Below, in pieces: positions 1 through 9,564 of a stretch of 64,000 nt of DNA (positions within the stretch are counted from its first letter, which is position 1; every line of letters starts with the position of its first letter). The notes under the pieces were generated by a model. The model made no database searches. It saw only the letters and a list, made by a program, of their open reading frames with translations, and was not told the origin of the DNA. The stretch comes from Gemmatimonadota bacterium (GTDB lineage: Bacteria > Gemmatimonadota > Gemmatimonadetes > Longimicrobiales > Gaopeijiaceae): assembly GCA_027623325.1 (NCBI GenBank), contig JAQBXY010000015.1, positions 18,729 to 82,728 on the forward strand, read 5' to 3'. The translations under genes were made by a program, and so were the position numbers.

Positions 1-540
1 CCCTAGATCGTCCGAAACCGACATGGCCAACAGCTGCAAGGATCGATCGAACGGCATGCTCATATCGGGGAACCGCGCTTCCGCTCCCGCCACCGGCCCC
101 ACGAGTGGGTTCCGAAACGTCAAATTGATCTGATCATCGAGCAGGACGAGTGTCCCCGGCCCCATGTGCTTACTCACCCCTCCCGTCGCGTTCGTCATGA
201 TCAGGACGTCCACCCCCAACGCGGCCAGAATCCGGACCGGGGCGGCGACAACGTCCATCGTGTGCCCCTCGTACACGTGGTAACGACCCAGCTGCAGAAC
301 CACGGCCGTCTCCCCGAGGCGACCCATCACGAAGCGGCCATCGTGCCCGGCTACCCCGGTTCGAGGGAGCCCGGGCAGGTCGGAAAACGGCACGCTCACC
401 GGCTCCGACAGGTGGTCGATCAGGTGGCCGAGGCCCGACCCGAGGACGACGGCTAGCTTCGGGATCGGACCCGCCAGAGCTCGTACCGCCTCCGCAGCGC
501 GGCTCACATCCACGAGACCCGATTCGAGCGGCGCCACCAT
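1..540 (-). CDS. punA: Purine nucleoside phosphorylase, trimeric PNP/MTAP family (partial, 3' end cut by window)
   Basis: Phosphorolysis of purine nucleosides to free base and ribose-1-phosphate in the cytoplasm. Translating the minus strand from the ATG at 540-538 gives 180 residues that run off the window edge; the family is usually about 270-280 residues. Visible family motifs are the phosphate-binding VVLGSGLGHL (about residues 31-40), GRYHVYEGHTM (about 86-96) and LIMTNATG (about 113-120), which belong to the trimeric PNP class. The start overlaps the stop of the nucleoside transporter gene by one base (TGATG), so the two are almost certainly co-transcribed and translationally coupled: uptake followed by salvage. 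Substrate preference (inosine/guanosine or methylthioadenosine) cannot be decided from this part. Confidence 0.9.
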   Translation of the reverse strand, partial: MVAPLESGLVDVSRAAEAVRALAGPIPKLAVVLGSGLGHLIDHLSEPVSVPFSDLPGLPRTGVAGHDGRFVMGRLGETAVVLQLGRYHVYEGHTMDVVAAPVRILAALGVDVLIMTNATGGVSKHMGPGTLVLLDDQINLTFRNPLVGPVAGAEARFPDMSMPFDRSLQLLAMSVSDDLG

Positions 541-2051
541 CACAAGATCACGCCTGCCACGGTCGCCGTCATGAAGGCTGCCAGGGATCCGCCCACCATC
601 GCCCGGAGTCCCAGTCGGGAAAGATCGTGCCGTCTACCCGGCGCGATGCCGCCGATCCCTCCGATCTGAACTGCGATCGAAGCGAAGTTCGCGAAGCCGG
701 AGAGCGCATAGGTCGCGATGATGATCGAGCGGGGCTGAAGCTGATGGTCACCGCCCAGAGTTCCCGCAAGCTGGAGGTAGGCGACAAACTCGTTGAGAAT
801 CGTCTTGACGCCCATGAGCGACGCGACCGTCGGCGCATCGACCCAGGGGACTCCCATGAGCCACGCGAGCGGCGCGAGCAAGAACCCGAGAATCGACTCG
901 AAGGTCAGATCTCCAAACCCCACGAGCCCCCCTGCCCAGCCCAGCATCCCGTTACACAGATGGATGAGTGCGATGAAGGCGAGCAGCATGGCACCCACGT
1001 TGAGCGCCAGGAACAGGCCCTCCGAGGCCCCCCGAGCCGCCGCATCGATGACGTTCACATCGGGGCGTTCAACGACGATCCCCGCGGACTCCGCAGTCTC
1101 CGGGACGCCGTCTTCCGGCACCATGATCTTGGCGATGACCAGGGCTGCGGGAGCCGACATCACCGAGGCCGCGATGAGGTGCCCTGCGATGTCGGGGAAG
1201 TACGAGATCAACATGCCGACGTAGGCGGCCATCACCCCACCCGCGACCGTGGCGAACCCCCCGGTCATGACCGCCATCAACTCCGACATGGTCATCTTGT
1301 CCACGAACGGCTTGATCAGAAGCGGAGCCTCCGTTTGTCCGACGAAGACGTTGCCCGCGGCCGAAAGTGTTTCGGCTCCCGACGTGCCCATCGTCCGCTG
1401 CATAACCCACGCCATGCCACGCACGGCGACCTGCATGATGCCGAGGTGGTACAGCACCGTCATCAGCGCTGAAAAGAAGATGATGGTCGGCAGCACGTTG
1501 AACGCGATCACCGCGCCCGTTTGAGCGACCTGCCCGGGCAACGCCGAGAAGTCGCCCTGCCCCACGACCCCAGTGCCGACCGGCACCGTCGCATAGACCA
1601 GGTTTCCGAACACGAATTGTGCGCCGCTCATCGTGAAACCGAGCAGTGCGACGACCACCCGTCCTGCGGCGTCGAAGACCCCAGCTCCCAGCGGCGTCTT
1701 CAGTATGAAGACGGCGAACCCCATCTGCAGCGCGACCCCCCAACCTACGACGCGCCAAGAAATGCGACCGCGGTCCAGGCTGAGGGCCCAGGCGATCCCT
1801 CCGATGACCAGCAACCCCAGGAGCGAGCGTAGCCGCTCGAGGAGGGGCGTACCCAACGAACCTCGTGGTACGCTGATCGTGGGTGCTTCCTGGACTGGGA
1901 TCGCGACCGCCGTACCGCTCGAAACGGGCGGGCCATGACTCAATTCGGCCCCGTAAGGGCTTCCCGAAGCAGCACCGGGGGCGGCGAACAGGACGACCGC
2001 CACCGACACCATCCCCATCGAAACAGGGAGTACGGTGAGGAATCGCTTCAT
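540..2051 (-). CDS. nupC: Concentrative nucleoside transporter (CNT/NupC family)
   Basis: Cation-coupled uptake of nucleosides across the inner membrane. The 503-residue product carries the CNT core signatures GQTEAPL, NEFVAY and ANFASIAVQIGG, with about 8-10 hydrophobic segments after residue 75. Family members such as E. coli NupC are about 400 residues; the extra length here is an N-terminal part with a signal-peptide-like hydrophobic segment (residues 1-30) and a Pro/Ser/Gly-rich spacer before the first core helix. The downstream gene is a purine nucleoside phosphorylase overlapping by one base, which supports a nucleoside salvage operon. It is divergent from dnaK. The exact nucleoside and coupling ion are not readable from the sequence. 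Confidence 0.92.
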   Translation of the reverse strand: MKRFLTVLPVSMGMVSVAVVLFAAPGAASGSPYGAELSHGPPVSSGTAVAIPVQEAPTISVPRGSLGTPLLERLRSLLGLLVIGGIAWALSLDRGRISWRVVGWGVALQMGFAVFILKTPLGAGVFDAAGRVVVALLGFTMSGAQFVFGNLVYATVPVGTGVVGQGDFSALPGQVAQTGAVIAFNVLPTIIFFSALMTVLYHLGIMQVAVRGMAWVMQRTMGTSGAETLSAAGNVFVGQTEAPLLIKPFVDKMTMSELMAVMTGGFATVAGGVMAAYVGMLISYFPDIAGHLIAASVMSAPAALVIAKIMVPEDGVPETAESAGIVVERPDVNVIDAAARGASEGLFLALNVGAMLLAFIALIHLCNGMLGWAGGLVGFGDLTFESILGFLLAPLAWLMGVPWVDAPTVASLMGVKTILNEFVAYLQLAGTLGGDHQLQPRSIIIATYALSGFANFASIAVQIGGIGGIAPGRRHDLSRLGLRAMVGGSLAAFMTATVAGVIL

Positions 2052-2216
2052 GGCACGGAAGTCCGCAGACGAGGGGGCACGATCGCGGCAATATCGAGGA
2101 CGGCGGGCCGCTTCACCAGCCGGAGGTGGCGTGCCGACGCCCTGAGCAGCGTCCTCACGACCGGCTGACGTGATTCCGTCGGCGTGTCCGCCATTTTGGC
2201 AGTTCTTCGCGAGAAA

Positions 2217-2237
2217 CCCGCCAATCCGGCGGGATTT
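2217..2237. other. GC-rich hairpin in the nupC-dnaK divergent intergenic region
   Basis: Inverted repeat CCCGCC - AATCC - GGCGGG (2217-2233), followed on the plus strand by ATTTT and on the minus strand by TTTCTC. It lies between two divergent genes, where a terminator for either would be unexpected. It could end a short transcript or be a 5' leader structure. The rest of 2052-2320 holds no convincing open frame. Confidence 0.35.
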
Positions 2238-2249
2238 TCACCCTCGTTC

Positions 2250-2267
2250 GTCGGCATGGGGATTGCA
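2250..2267 (+). promoter_or_regulatory. Putative sigma-54 (-24/-12) promoter upstream of dnaK
   Basis: TCGGCATGGGGATTGCAT matches the sigma-54 consensus (TGGCACG, four bases, TTGCW) with GG at 2253-2254 and GC at 2265-2266, exactly 10 bases apart. Two positions of the -24 element deviate. The start site would be near 2277, about 44 bases before the dnaK ATG. No CIRCE repeat was found. Functional assignment is inference. Confidence 0.4.
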
Positions 2268-2320
2268 TTTCTCGTGCCGTACGTCGTGCGCATTCATTAA
2301 TCGCTGAGAAGAGGGAAGAC

Positions 2321-4264
2321 ATGGGCAAAGTCATCGGAATCGACCTCGGAACCACCAACTCGGTGGTTGCGGTCATGGAGGGCGGCGAGCCCGTCGTGAT
2401 TCCAAACTCGGAAGGTGGTCGGACGACCCCGTCGGTCGTGGGCTTCACGAAGGACGGGGAGCGCCTCGTGGGACAGGTGGCGCGTCGTCAGGCGATCACG
2501 AATCCGGAGAACACGGTGTTCTCCATCAAGCGATTCATGGGGAGAAAGCACGACGAGGTCATGGAAGAGGAGAAGCTCGTGCCGTATGACGTGGATCACG
2601 ATGCGAGCAAACGCGTTACGGTGAAGATCCCGAACGCCGATAAGACGTTCACGCCCCCGGAAATCAGCGCAATCATTCTTCAGAAGATGCGCCAGACCGC
2701 CGAGGACTACCTCGGCACCAAGGTCAGCCAGGCCGTGATCACGGTCCCCGCCTACTTCAACGACGCTCAGCGGCAGGCCACCAAGGACGCCGGCAAGATC
2801 GCCGGTCTCGAAGTCCTGCGGATCATCAACGAGCCGACCGCGGCGGCACTCGCCTACGGTCTCGACAAGAAGGCCGAAGAGAAGATCGCCGTGTTCGATC
2901 TCGGCGGCGGCACGTACGACATTTCGATCCTCGAGTTGGGTGACGGCGTCTTCGAAGTGAAGTCCACCAACGGAGACACTCACCTCGGCGGTGACGACTA
3001 CGATCAGCGAGTCATCAATTGGCTCGTGACGGAGTTCAAGAAGGACCAGGGCATCGATCTGTCCAAGGACTCCATGGCTCTCCAGCGCCTCAAAGAGGCA
3101 GCCGAGAAGGCCAAGATGGAGCTGTCCACAACCATGACTTCGGACATCAACCTGCCCTTCATCACGGCGACGCAGGACGGACCGAAGCACCTGAACTACA
3201 GCCTCACGCGGGCCAAGTTCGAACAACTCGTCGACGAGCTGAATCAGCGTACGATTCCGCCCATGGAGATGGCGCTCAAGGATGCCGGGCTGACCAAAGC
3301 CGACATCGATGAGGTCATCCTGGTAGGGGGATCGACGAGAATTCCGAAGATCCAGGAGATCGTGAAGGCGTTCTTCGGCAAGGACCCACATCGGGGAGTC
3401 AATCCCGATGAGGTTGTGGCGGTAGGCGCCGCGATCCAGGGCGGAGTCCTGTCCGGAGATGTCAAGGATGTGGTGCTGCTGGACGTGACGCCGCTCTCCC
3501 TGGGCATCGAGACGCTGGGTGGTGTCATGACCTCACTGATTGAACGCAACACGACGATCCCGACCAAGAAGGCAGAGGTCTTTTCGACCGCCGAGGACAC
3601 GCAGACCACGGTCGAGATCCATGTCCTTCAGGGTGAGCGGAAGATGGCGATGGACAACAAGACCATCGGCAAATTCCAGTTGACCGGCATTCCACCGGCA
3701 CCACGCGGCGTACCCCAGGTCGAGGTCACGTTCGACATCGACGCCAATGGCATTCTGCACGTCTCGGCAAAGGATCGGACGACCGGCAAAGAGCAGAAGA
3801 TCCGAATCGAGGCTTCGAGCGGACTCTCGGACGCCGAGATCAACCGGATGGTGCAGGACGCAGAGGTCCACGCGTCTGAGGACGACGAACGGCGCCAAAA
3901 GGTCGAGTCACGGAATCAGCTCGACTCCCTCGTCTATCAGGTCGAGAAGGACATCGGAGAATGGGGTGACAAGGTCTCGGAAGAGACCCGGGGGCGGCTC
4001 ACGGAGGCGACCGACGCCGCCAAGGAAGCGCTGAAGGGTGATAAGCTCGAGACCATCAACTCCGCCCGCGACGAGCTCATGCAGGCATTCAGTGCGGCGG
4101 GGCAGGAGATGTACCAGTCCCAGGCGGCTGAACCCGAGGCGGCCGGAGAAGACGGGACTGAGTACGACGATCAGGGAACGGCCGAAGAGGTCGTGGACGA
4201 AGCAGCGGCGGACGATGGTGTGGTCGAAGCCGACTACGAGATCGTCGACGAGGACAAGAAGTAG
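2321..4264 (+). CDS. dnaK: Molecular chaperone DnaK (Hsp70)
   Basis: ATP-dependent Hsp70 chaperone that binds exposed hydrophobic peptides, working with DnaJ and GrpE in the cytoplasm. The 647-residue length is normal. The ATPase domain starts with GIDLGTTNS (residues 5-13) and has [11 protein letters not shown] near residue 190. The linker region [12 protein letters not shown] (about 380-391) leads into the substrate-binding domain, a helical lid, and an acidic tail rich in Glu/Asp. A strong ribosome site (GAGGGAAG) precedes the ATG. grpE and dnaJ are not beside it, so this dnaK stands alone; the next gene is an htrA-type protease after a terminator-like hairpin. Confidence 0.98.
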   Translation: MGKVIGIDLGTTNSVVAVMEGGEPVVIPNSEGGRTTPSVVGFTKDGERLVGQVARRQAITNPENTVFSIKRFMGRKHDEVMEEEKLVPYDVDHDASKRVTVKIPNADKTFTPPEISAIILQKMRQTAEDYLGTKVSQAVITVPAYFNDAQRQATKDAGKIAGLEVLRIINEPTAAALAYGLDKKAEEKIAVFDLGGGTYDISILELGDGVFEVKSTNGDTHLGGDDYDQRVINWLVTEFKKDQGIDLSKDSMALQRLKEAAEKAKMELSTTMTSDINLPFITATQDGPKHLNYSLTRAKFEQLVDELNQRTIPPMEMALKDAGLTKADIDEVILVGGSTRIPKIQEIVKAFFGKDPHRGVNPDEVVAVGAAIQGGVLSGDVKDVVLLDVTPLSLGIETLGGVMTSLIERNTTIPTKKAEVFSTAEDTQTTVEIHVLQGERKMAMDNKTIGKFQLTGIPPAPRGVPQVEVTFDIDANGILHVSAKDRTTGKEQKIRIEASSGLSDAEINRMVQDAEVHASEDDERRQKVESRNQLDSLVYQVEKDIGEWGDKVSEETRGRLTEATDAAKEALKGDKLETINSARDELMQAFSAAGQEMYQSQAAEPEAAGEDGTEYDDQGTAEEVVDEAAADDGVVEADYEIVDEDKK

Positions 4265-4294
4265 TCTCCTCTGCGAACCGTCGATGATGTGAGT

Positions 4295-4326
4295 GGAGCC
4301 GGCGGGGCAACCCGCCGGCTCCTTCT
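4295..4326 (+). terminator. Hairpin terminator after dnaK
   Basis: A perfect 12-bp stem (GGAGCCGGCGGG / CCCGCCGGCTCC) closes a GCAA tetraloop at 4295-4322 and is followed by TTCT. The T tract is short, so efficiency is uncertain. Confidence 0.7.
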
Positions 4327-4452
4327 CATCGTCGAAGACACTTGTAGAAGGTCGGATCGAGATTCGACCTTCCCGGGTAGGAAGGACCGACATACCGGGA
4401 CTCCGCCAGCGGGTACCCGGCACCAATGGATGCGACTGGGGAGGGAGTAGGC

Positions 4453-6003
4453 ATGTACGATCCGCTGAAGGCCAAGGCACGTGTCGTCATGTACGCGGCT
4501 ACCGCCGCACTCGTCGGTATCGGCATCGCCGCCGGGCTTGGGTGGACAAGCACGTCCCACGCTATGCCCTTGCTCAACGAGGTCGGTCAGGTCTCGGAGG
4601 CGGCCGTGCGTCCGGCCCTGGACCTCAGCGATGCGTTCACGAATCTCGCTGATGCCGTCACTCCCGCGGTCGTTCGGATCGAGAGCCGCAGAACCGCACA
4701 GGCACGAGACCGCGAGGAGGTCCCTCAGCAGTTCCGACAGTTTTTCGATACGCCGGAAGGCACTCCCGCTCCGCCCCAGTCTCAGATTTCTGGCGGAAGC
4801 GGGTTCATCGTCTCTTCCGATGGCTACATCCTCACCAACAATCACGTCGTGGAAGGTGCGACGGACGTTCGGGTCTACTTCCCGGATCGCCGCTATTTCC
4901 AGGCTCGGATCATCGGCACGGATCCCTTTACTGACGTGGCGGTCATCAAGGTGGACGTCGACGAAACGCTTCCCGCCATGGTCATTGGCGACTCCGACCG
5001 CATCAAGGTGGGCGAGTGGATTCTCGCGATCGGCAACCCTGGATTCGGAGCGTCGACCCAACTCGACTTCACGGTGACCGCCGGCATCATCAGCGCCCGG
5101 GGCCGCGGACTACAGCTTCTGCAGCGCGATCTGTTCAACGATCCTCGCTACGGGGCTGACCTCTCACCCTATGCGATCGAGGATTTCATCCAGACGGACG
5201 CGGTGATCAATCCCGGGAACTCGGGTGGGCCGATGGTCAATCTCCGTGGACAGGTCGTGGGTATCAATTCTGCGATCGCGTCGACCACCGGGGTCTATCA
5301 GGGATATGGCTTCGCCATCCCGATCAATCTGGCGCGCCGAATCATGGAGGACCTCGTCGAATACGGGCATGTGAGACGGCCCCGGATCGGGGTCACCATC
5401 GAGGAAATCGAAGCGGAAGATGCCGAACAGTATGGCCTGCCCTCGGTCTCGGGGGTGCTCGTTCAGGCGGTCGATCGGAGCGGGCCTTCGGCCGGAGCGC
5501 TTCGCCCAGAAGACGTGATCGTGAGGCTGGATGACGAGCCCGTCGGGTATGTGTCTGAGTTGCAGGCGGAGATCGCCGAACGCCGACCGGGCGACCGAGT
5601 CCGCCTCACGGTCTACCGCGCCCGTCAGTCCATCCAAGTCGAAGTCCGGCTCGGGGATGCTCCGATCAACGACGTACCGGCCGTGGTGGCTGAAGCCGCG
5701 ACCAACGCCGAAGAGCGACTCGGCATCAATGTGGAAGCACTCGATGCTCAACGCGCTCAGGACCTCGGATTCAGCGATCCCAGCGGAGTCATCCTGTCGG
5801 AGGTCGCCCGCGGAAGCGCGGCCGAGCGGCGCAACATCAACAACTATCGGGGCTACAAGCTCATCCGGATCAACGATGCCGAGATTGCGACGCCCGATGA
5901 CGTTCGTGCCGCCCTCGTCGGAGCAGCTGCGGGAGAGATCGTATCGCTGCATTTCCTGCATCCCAACGGCGACGAACGCGTCGTAAACGTGCGGATGCCC
6001 TGA
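4453..6003 (+). CDS. htrA: Membrane-anchored HtrA/DegP-family serine protease with two PDZ domains
   Basis: Periplasmic protease/chaperone for misfolded envelope proteins. The start at 4453 is chosen because GGGAGGGAG precedes it, giving 516 residues; an in-frame ATG at 4426 would add nine residues but lacks such a site. Residues 11-32 form an N-terminal membrane anchor or uncleaved signal. The trypsin-like domain has the triad His131 (TNNHVV), Asp161 (FTDVAVIKVD) and Ser257 (NPGNSGGPM). Two PDZ domains follow (about 320-415 and 435-510). The segment between the catalytic Asp and Ser has an extended loop (about residues 216-245) not seen in E. coli DegS. Its position beside dnaK, tig, clpPX and lon fits a protein quality-control cluster. 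Confidence 0.93.
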   Translation: MYDPLKAKARVVMYAATAALVGIGIAAGLGWTSTSHAMPLLNEVGQVSEAAVRPALDLSDAFTNLADAVTPAVVRIESRRTAQARDREEVPQQFRQFFDTPEGTPAPPQSQISGGSGFIVSSDGYILTNNHVVEGATDVRVYFPDRRYFQARIIGTDPFTDVAVIKVDVDETLPAMVIGDSDRIKVGEWILAIGNPGFGASTQLDFTVTAGIISARGRGLQLLQRDLFNDPRYGADLSPYAIEDFIQTDAVINPGNSGGPMVNLRGQVVGINSAIASTTGVYQGYGFAIPINLARRIMEDLVEYGHVRRPRIGVTIEEIEAEDAEQYGLPSVSGVLVQAVDRSGPSAGALRPEDVIVRLDDEPVGYVSELQAEIAERRPGDRVRLTVYRARQSIQVEVRLGDAPINDVPAVVAEAATNAEERLGINVEALDAQRAQDLGFSDPSGVILSEVARGSAAERRNINNYRGYKLIRINDAEIATPDDVRAALVGAAAGEIVSLHFLHPNGDERVVNVRMP

Positions 6004-6026
6004 GCAAGGGGCTCGCGGGTGTGTGG

Positions 6027-6060
6027 ACGGGGTGCGGGACTCACAGGTCCCTCACCCCGT
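6027..6060 (+). terminator. Possible terminator hairpin after htrA
   Basis: A 14-base stem with one mismatch (ACGGGGTGCGGGAC / GTCCCTCACCCCGT) encloses a six-base loop TCACAG. No T tract follows, so it may be Rho-aided or only a spacer structure before the tRNA gene. Confidence 0.45.
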
Positions 6061-6117
6061 TCGCCGTTACGGCCTGAGATTGAACGCTTTATCTCTGTGG
6101 GTTTATCTTTGGCGAGC

Positions 6118-6200
6118 GCGAAAGTGGCGGAACTGGTAGACGCGCGGGATTTAGGATCCCGTGGCCTCGTGCCTTGGGGGTTCGAGTCCCCCCTTTCGCA
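6118..6200 (+). tRNA. tRNA-Leu (anticodon UAG)
   Basis: An 83-base class II tRNA. The acceptor stem GCGAAAG (6118-6124) pairs with CTTTCGC (6193-6199), and discriminator A is at 6200. The anticodon stem CGGGA/TCCCG encloses the loop TTTAGGA with anticodon TAG, which reads CUA and other CUN leucine codons. The short variable arm GGCCTCGTGCC and the T loop TTCGAGT are present. The 3' CCA is not encoded. It lies between htrA and tig on the same strand. Confidence 0.95.
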
Positions 6201-6241
6201 CTCGCAAGTCCCAATCTCAGTAACCCCTACCGTGTGACGGT

Positions 6242-7519
6242 ATGACGATAGACGCATCCCGACTGCAGATTTCCGTTCAGGAGCAAGAGCGGTGGCGACG
6301 GCGAATGAGCGTGACCGTTCCCGCTGCCCTCGTCCAGGAAGAGGAAAAACGAGCGGCACGGAAACTGGCTTCACAGGCTAGCCTAAAAGGCTTCCGGAAA
6401 GGCCGTGTCCCTTCCCGTGTGATCGAGTCCCGCTTCGGGGGCGCGCTTCGCCGCGAGGCCCTCGACCGCCTCATCGGCAGTGCCTATCGCGAGGCGTTGG
6501 CATCTCAAGAGCTGCGGCCGATCAGCGAGGGGGAAATCGACGACGTCCACTACCAGCCCGACGAAGACCTGACCTTCGCCATCACCTTCGATGTCGAGCC
6601 GGTCCTCGAGCTCGAACGCCTCGGCGGCTTCGCCATCGAGCGCACGACACAGGCCGTGACGGACGAGCAGATCGCGGAAGTACTCGCTCGGGTCCGGGAA
6701 CAGAACGGGGTGTGGCAACCCTTCGAAGAAGGACTCCCGCAGGAAAAGGACCTCGTTTCGGTCAAGATCGTTCGCCTGGCCGAGGGAGGGGAACCGACCG
6801 ACGCGGGACGTGATTATGACTTCTTGATCGGGCAGGGGGATGCGATTGCCGACATCGAGAACGCGATCAAGACTCTCGAGGTGGGTAGGTCCGGCGACTT
6901 CGACGTCACCTTCCCCGAAGACTTCCCTGACCAGAGCCGGAGGGGGGAATCCGAGCGGATTCGTATCTCTCTCGTATCGCGCCGGTCGATGGATTTGCCC
7001 GAACTCGACGACGACCTGGCCAAACAGGTCGGCGATTTCGAAACACTCGATGCGCTCCGGAGCAGGATTCGAGAAGACATGGAGAAGGAGGCCTCGCAGC
7101 AGGCCGAGGCCGTGGTTCGCGGACGCCTGCTCGACATGCTGGTGGATGCGAACCCCTTCGAGGTTCCGGCGTCTATGGTCGCACGCTACGCCGATCGTGT
7201 GATCGGCGACGCGAAGAACATCCCGGAAGAGAAACTCGCCGAATTCCGCGAGCAGATTCGGCCGGAGGCCGAGCGGGCGGTGAAGCGGATCTTGATGGTG
7301 GAACGGATCGCCCAGGTCCAGGGCCTGGCGGCGACCGATGACGATCTCGATGTACGGATCCAGGAGATCGCTACCAAGAACAAAGCGGACCCGGCCAAGG
7401 TATACGCAGAGTTCCAGAAGGCCGGTCGCCTCGAGTCGATGGAACGGGAGTTGACCGAGAACGCGGTATTCGAGTTCCTAAAGGGACAATCCGAGATCAC
7501 CGACGCGCCGGCCGCCTGA
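6242..7519 (+). CDS. tig: Trigger factor (ribosome-associated chaperone and peptidyl-prolyl isomerase)
   Basis: Binds the ribosome at the exit tunnel and folds nascent chains. The 425-residue protein starts with a typical N-terminal sheet ([19 protein letters not shown]). The ribosome-binding signature GFRKGRVP is at residues 50-57. It continues with an FKBP-like isomerase domain (about 160-245) and a helical C-terminal chaperone domain. There is no clear ribosome site before the ATG at 6242, but the N-terminal alignment to the family favours it over the internal ATG at residue 22. The order tig-clpP-clpX-lon is a widespread conserved cluster, with 20-base gaps here. Confidence 0.96.
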   Translation: MTIDASRLQISVQEQERWRRRMSVTVPAALVQEEEKRAARKLASQASLKGFRKGRVPSRVIESRFGGALRREALDRLIGSAYREALASQELRPISEGEIDDVHYQPDEDLTFAITFDVEPVLELERLGGFAIERTTQAVTDEQIAEVLARVREQNGVWQPFEEGLPQEKDLVSVKIVRLAEGGEPTDAGRDYDFLIGQGDAIADIENAIKTLEVGRSGDFDVTFPEDFPDQSRRGESERIRISLVSRRSMDLPELDDDLAKQVGDFETLDALRSRIREDMEKEASQQAEAVVRGRLLDMLVDANPFEVPASMVARYADRVIGDAKNIPEEKLAEFREQIRPEAERAVKRILMVERIAQVQGLAATDDDLDVRIQEIATKNKADPAKVYAEFQKAGRLESMERELTENAVFEFLKGQSEITDAPAA

Positions 7520-7539
7520 CGGCACGCCCAGGGAAACAC

Positions 7540-8169
7540 ATGACGATTTATCCTCCGTATGTCATCGAACGCACCAGCCGCGGTGAACGCAGCTACGATA
7601 TTTTCAGCCGGCTCCTCATGGACCGGATCGTTTTTCTCGGCACAGCGATCGACGACAACGTCGCGAACATCATCCTCGCGCAGCTGCTCTTTTTGGACGC
7701 CGAGGACCCGGAGCGGGACATCTTCATGTACATCAATTCGCCCGGTGGCAGCGTGTACGCCGGCCTGGCGATCTACGATACGATGCAGCACCTACGCGCC
7801 CCGGTCTCGACATTCTGTGTCGGCATGGCCGCTTCGATGGGAGCGGTGTTGCTCACGGCCGGCGCCAAAGGCAAGAGAAGCGCCCTCCCGAACTCGCGGA
7901 TCATGATGCACCAGCCATCCGGTGGCTCCCACGGAACGGCCTCAGATATTCAGATCGCCGCACAAGAAATCTTGCATATCCGAGAGAAACTGAACGGTAT
8001 TGTTGCTAAGCACACGGGTCAGAGCACGGAGCGGATCGCCGACGACGTCGACCGCGACAGGTTCATGAGTCCCGAGGCCGCCGTGGAGTACGGTCTCATC
8101 GATCGGGTCTTAGAGGGCCCGGTTCGGCCGGTGAAGGGAAAGCCCGTCGATTCGGACAGCGCCGAGTAG
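7540..8169 (+). CDS. clpP: ATP-dependent Clp protease proteolytic subunit ClpP
   Basis: Serine peptidase that forms the tetradecameric chamber of ClpXP. The 209-residue length is normal. The catalytic Ser99 lies in GMAASMGA, His124 in [10 protein letters not shown], and the catalytic Asp in the segment DDVDRDRF (168-175). The oxyanion segment NSPGGSV is at 66-72. The gene lies 20 bases after tig and 21 bases before clpX, so tig-clpP-clpX is probably one operon ending at the hairpin at 9445-9486. Confidence 0.98.
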   Translation: MTIYPPYVIERTSRGERSYDIFSRLLMDRIVFLGTAIDDNVANIILAQLLFLDAEDPERDIFMYINSPGGSVYAGLAIYDTMQHLRAPVSTFCVGMAASMGAVLLTAGAKGKRSALPNSRIMMHQPSGGSHGTASDIQIAAQEILHIREKLNGIVAKHTGQSTERIADDVDRDRFMSPEAAVEYGLIDRVLEGPVRPVKGKPVDSDSAE

Positions 8170-8190
8170 AATCGGAACGAGGAGTCGCAC

Positions 8191-9420
8191 ATGACGGACA
8201 AACACCTCCGATGCAGTTTCTGCGGAAAGTCCAAGGAGAGCGTCAAGAAGTTCATCTCCGGACCTAACGTCTATATCTGCAACGAGTGTATCTCGCTCTG
8301 TAACGAGATCCTCGCCGAAGAGGAGGAGCGCGAGGCCCAGGAACAGACGGTTCCGAGCCCTACGCCGCAGGAGATCAAGGCGGTCCTCGACCAGTACGTG
8401 ATCGGGCAGGAAGTCGCCAAGAGAGCCCTGTCCGTGTCGGTGTACAATCACTACAAGCGTGTCGCTCACCAGGGCGTGCTGGACGACGTCGAGATCGACA
8501 AGGCCAACATTCTCCTCATCGGTCCGACCGGTGTCGGCAAGACGCTGCTGGCGCAGACGCTGGCGCGAACGCTCCACGTGCCGTTCACGATCGCCGATGC
8601 CACGACGCTGACCGAGGCCGGCTACGTCGGCGAGGATGTAGAGAATATCCTCGTGCGGCTGTTGCAGGCCGCCGACTTCAACGTCGCCGAGTGCGAACGC
8701 GGCATCGTATACATCGACGAGATGGACAAGATCGCCCGAAAGTCGGAGAACCCTTCGATCACCCGTGACGTTTCGGGCGAGGGCGTGCAGCAGGCCCTTC
8801 TCAAGATCCTGGAAGGTACCATCGCAAGTGTGCCGCCTCAGGGCGGTCGCAAACACCCGCAGCAGGAATACATCCAGATCAACACAAAGAACATCCTGTT
8901 CATTTGTGGGGGCGCCTTCGACGGATTGGAGAAGATCGTCGAGGCTCGGATCGGAAAGCGGAAGATCGGCTTCGACGGCGGCGACGTCGAGAAGAAGGAA
9001 GGCGATGTCATGCGGTGGGTCGAACCGGAAGATCTCCAGCGATATGGTCTTATTCCCGAGATCGTCGGTCGTCTCCCTGTGACTGTGAACCTCGAGGAGC
9101 TCGACGAAGCGACGCTGATACGGATTCTCCAGGAGCCGAAGAACGCTCTCGTGAAGCAATACGAGAAGATGTTCGAACTCGAGAGTATCGGCCTGACGAT
9201 TGACCGAGACGCCATCGAGGCGATCGCTCGCAAGACGCTCGAACGGAACACGGGTGCGCGGGGCCTCCGGTCGATCATCGAAACGGTCATGCGCGACGTC
9301 ATGTTCGACATCCCCTCTCGCAATGACGTCCGGGAGGTGGTCGTGACCGTAGAGTCGATCGAGGACGGGGTCCCTCCCCTTCTCGTCCTGCACTCGGGAG
9401 AACGGGCCAAGGAAGCGTAG
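8191..9420 (+). CDS. clpX: ATP-dependent Clp protease ATP-binding subunit ClpX
   Basis: AAA+ unfoldase that recognises substrates and feeds ClpP. The 409 residues begin with a C4 zinc finger (Cys8, Cys11, Cys30, Cys33). The Walker A is GPTGVGKT (111-118) and Walker B is VYIDEMDK (173-180). The IGF-type ClpP-docking loop reads KIGFDGG in the middle of the protein. A GAGGAG ribosome site precedes the ATG. The gene is the last of the tig-clpP-clpX group before a strong terminator. Confidence 0.98.
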   Translation: MTDKHLRCSFCGKSKESVKKFISGPNVYICNECISLCNEILAEEEEREAQEQTVPSPTPQEIKAVLDQYVIGQEVAKRALSVSVYNHYKRVAHQGVLDDVEIDKANILLIGPTGVGKTLLAQTLARTLHVPFTIADATTLTEAGYVGEDVENILVRLLQAADFNVAECERGIVYIDEMDKIARKSENPSITRDVSGEGVQQALLKILEGTIASVPPQGGRKHPQQEYIQINTKNILFICGGAFDGLEKIVEARIGKRKIGFDGGDVEKKEGDVMRWVEPEDLQRYGLIPEIVGRLPVTVNLEELDEATLIRILQEPKNALVKQYEKMFELESIGLTIDRDAIEAIARKTLERNTGARGLRSIIETVMRDVMFDIPSRNDVREVVVTVESIEDGVPPLLVLHSGERAKEA

Positions 9421-9444
9421 ACTTTACTTGTTGCCTGGACGACA

Positions 9445-9486
9445 AGAGCCCCCGGCGCGCCGAGCGACGGGGGCTCTCCCTTTTTT
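9445..9486 (+). terminator. Rho-independent terminator after clpX
   Basis: A 10-bp stem AGAGCCCCCG (9445-9454) / CGGGGGCTCT (9468-9477) is followed by CCC and six T residues (9481-9486). It ends the tig-clpP-clpX transcript and separates it from lon. Confidence 0.88.
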
Positions 9487-9564
9487 CAATGGTCCCGAAG
9501 CCGTACGATACGCGGTCGACCCTTCTCGTAGGAGCTTCCGTTTGACCCGGAGTTCCTCATCCTG

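Noticed and set aside
2052..2320. CIRCE/HrcA operator upstream of dnaK
   Set aside because: No TTAGCACTC-N9-GAGTGCTAA-like repeat is present.
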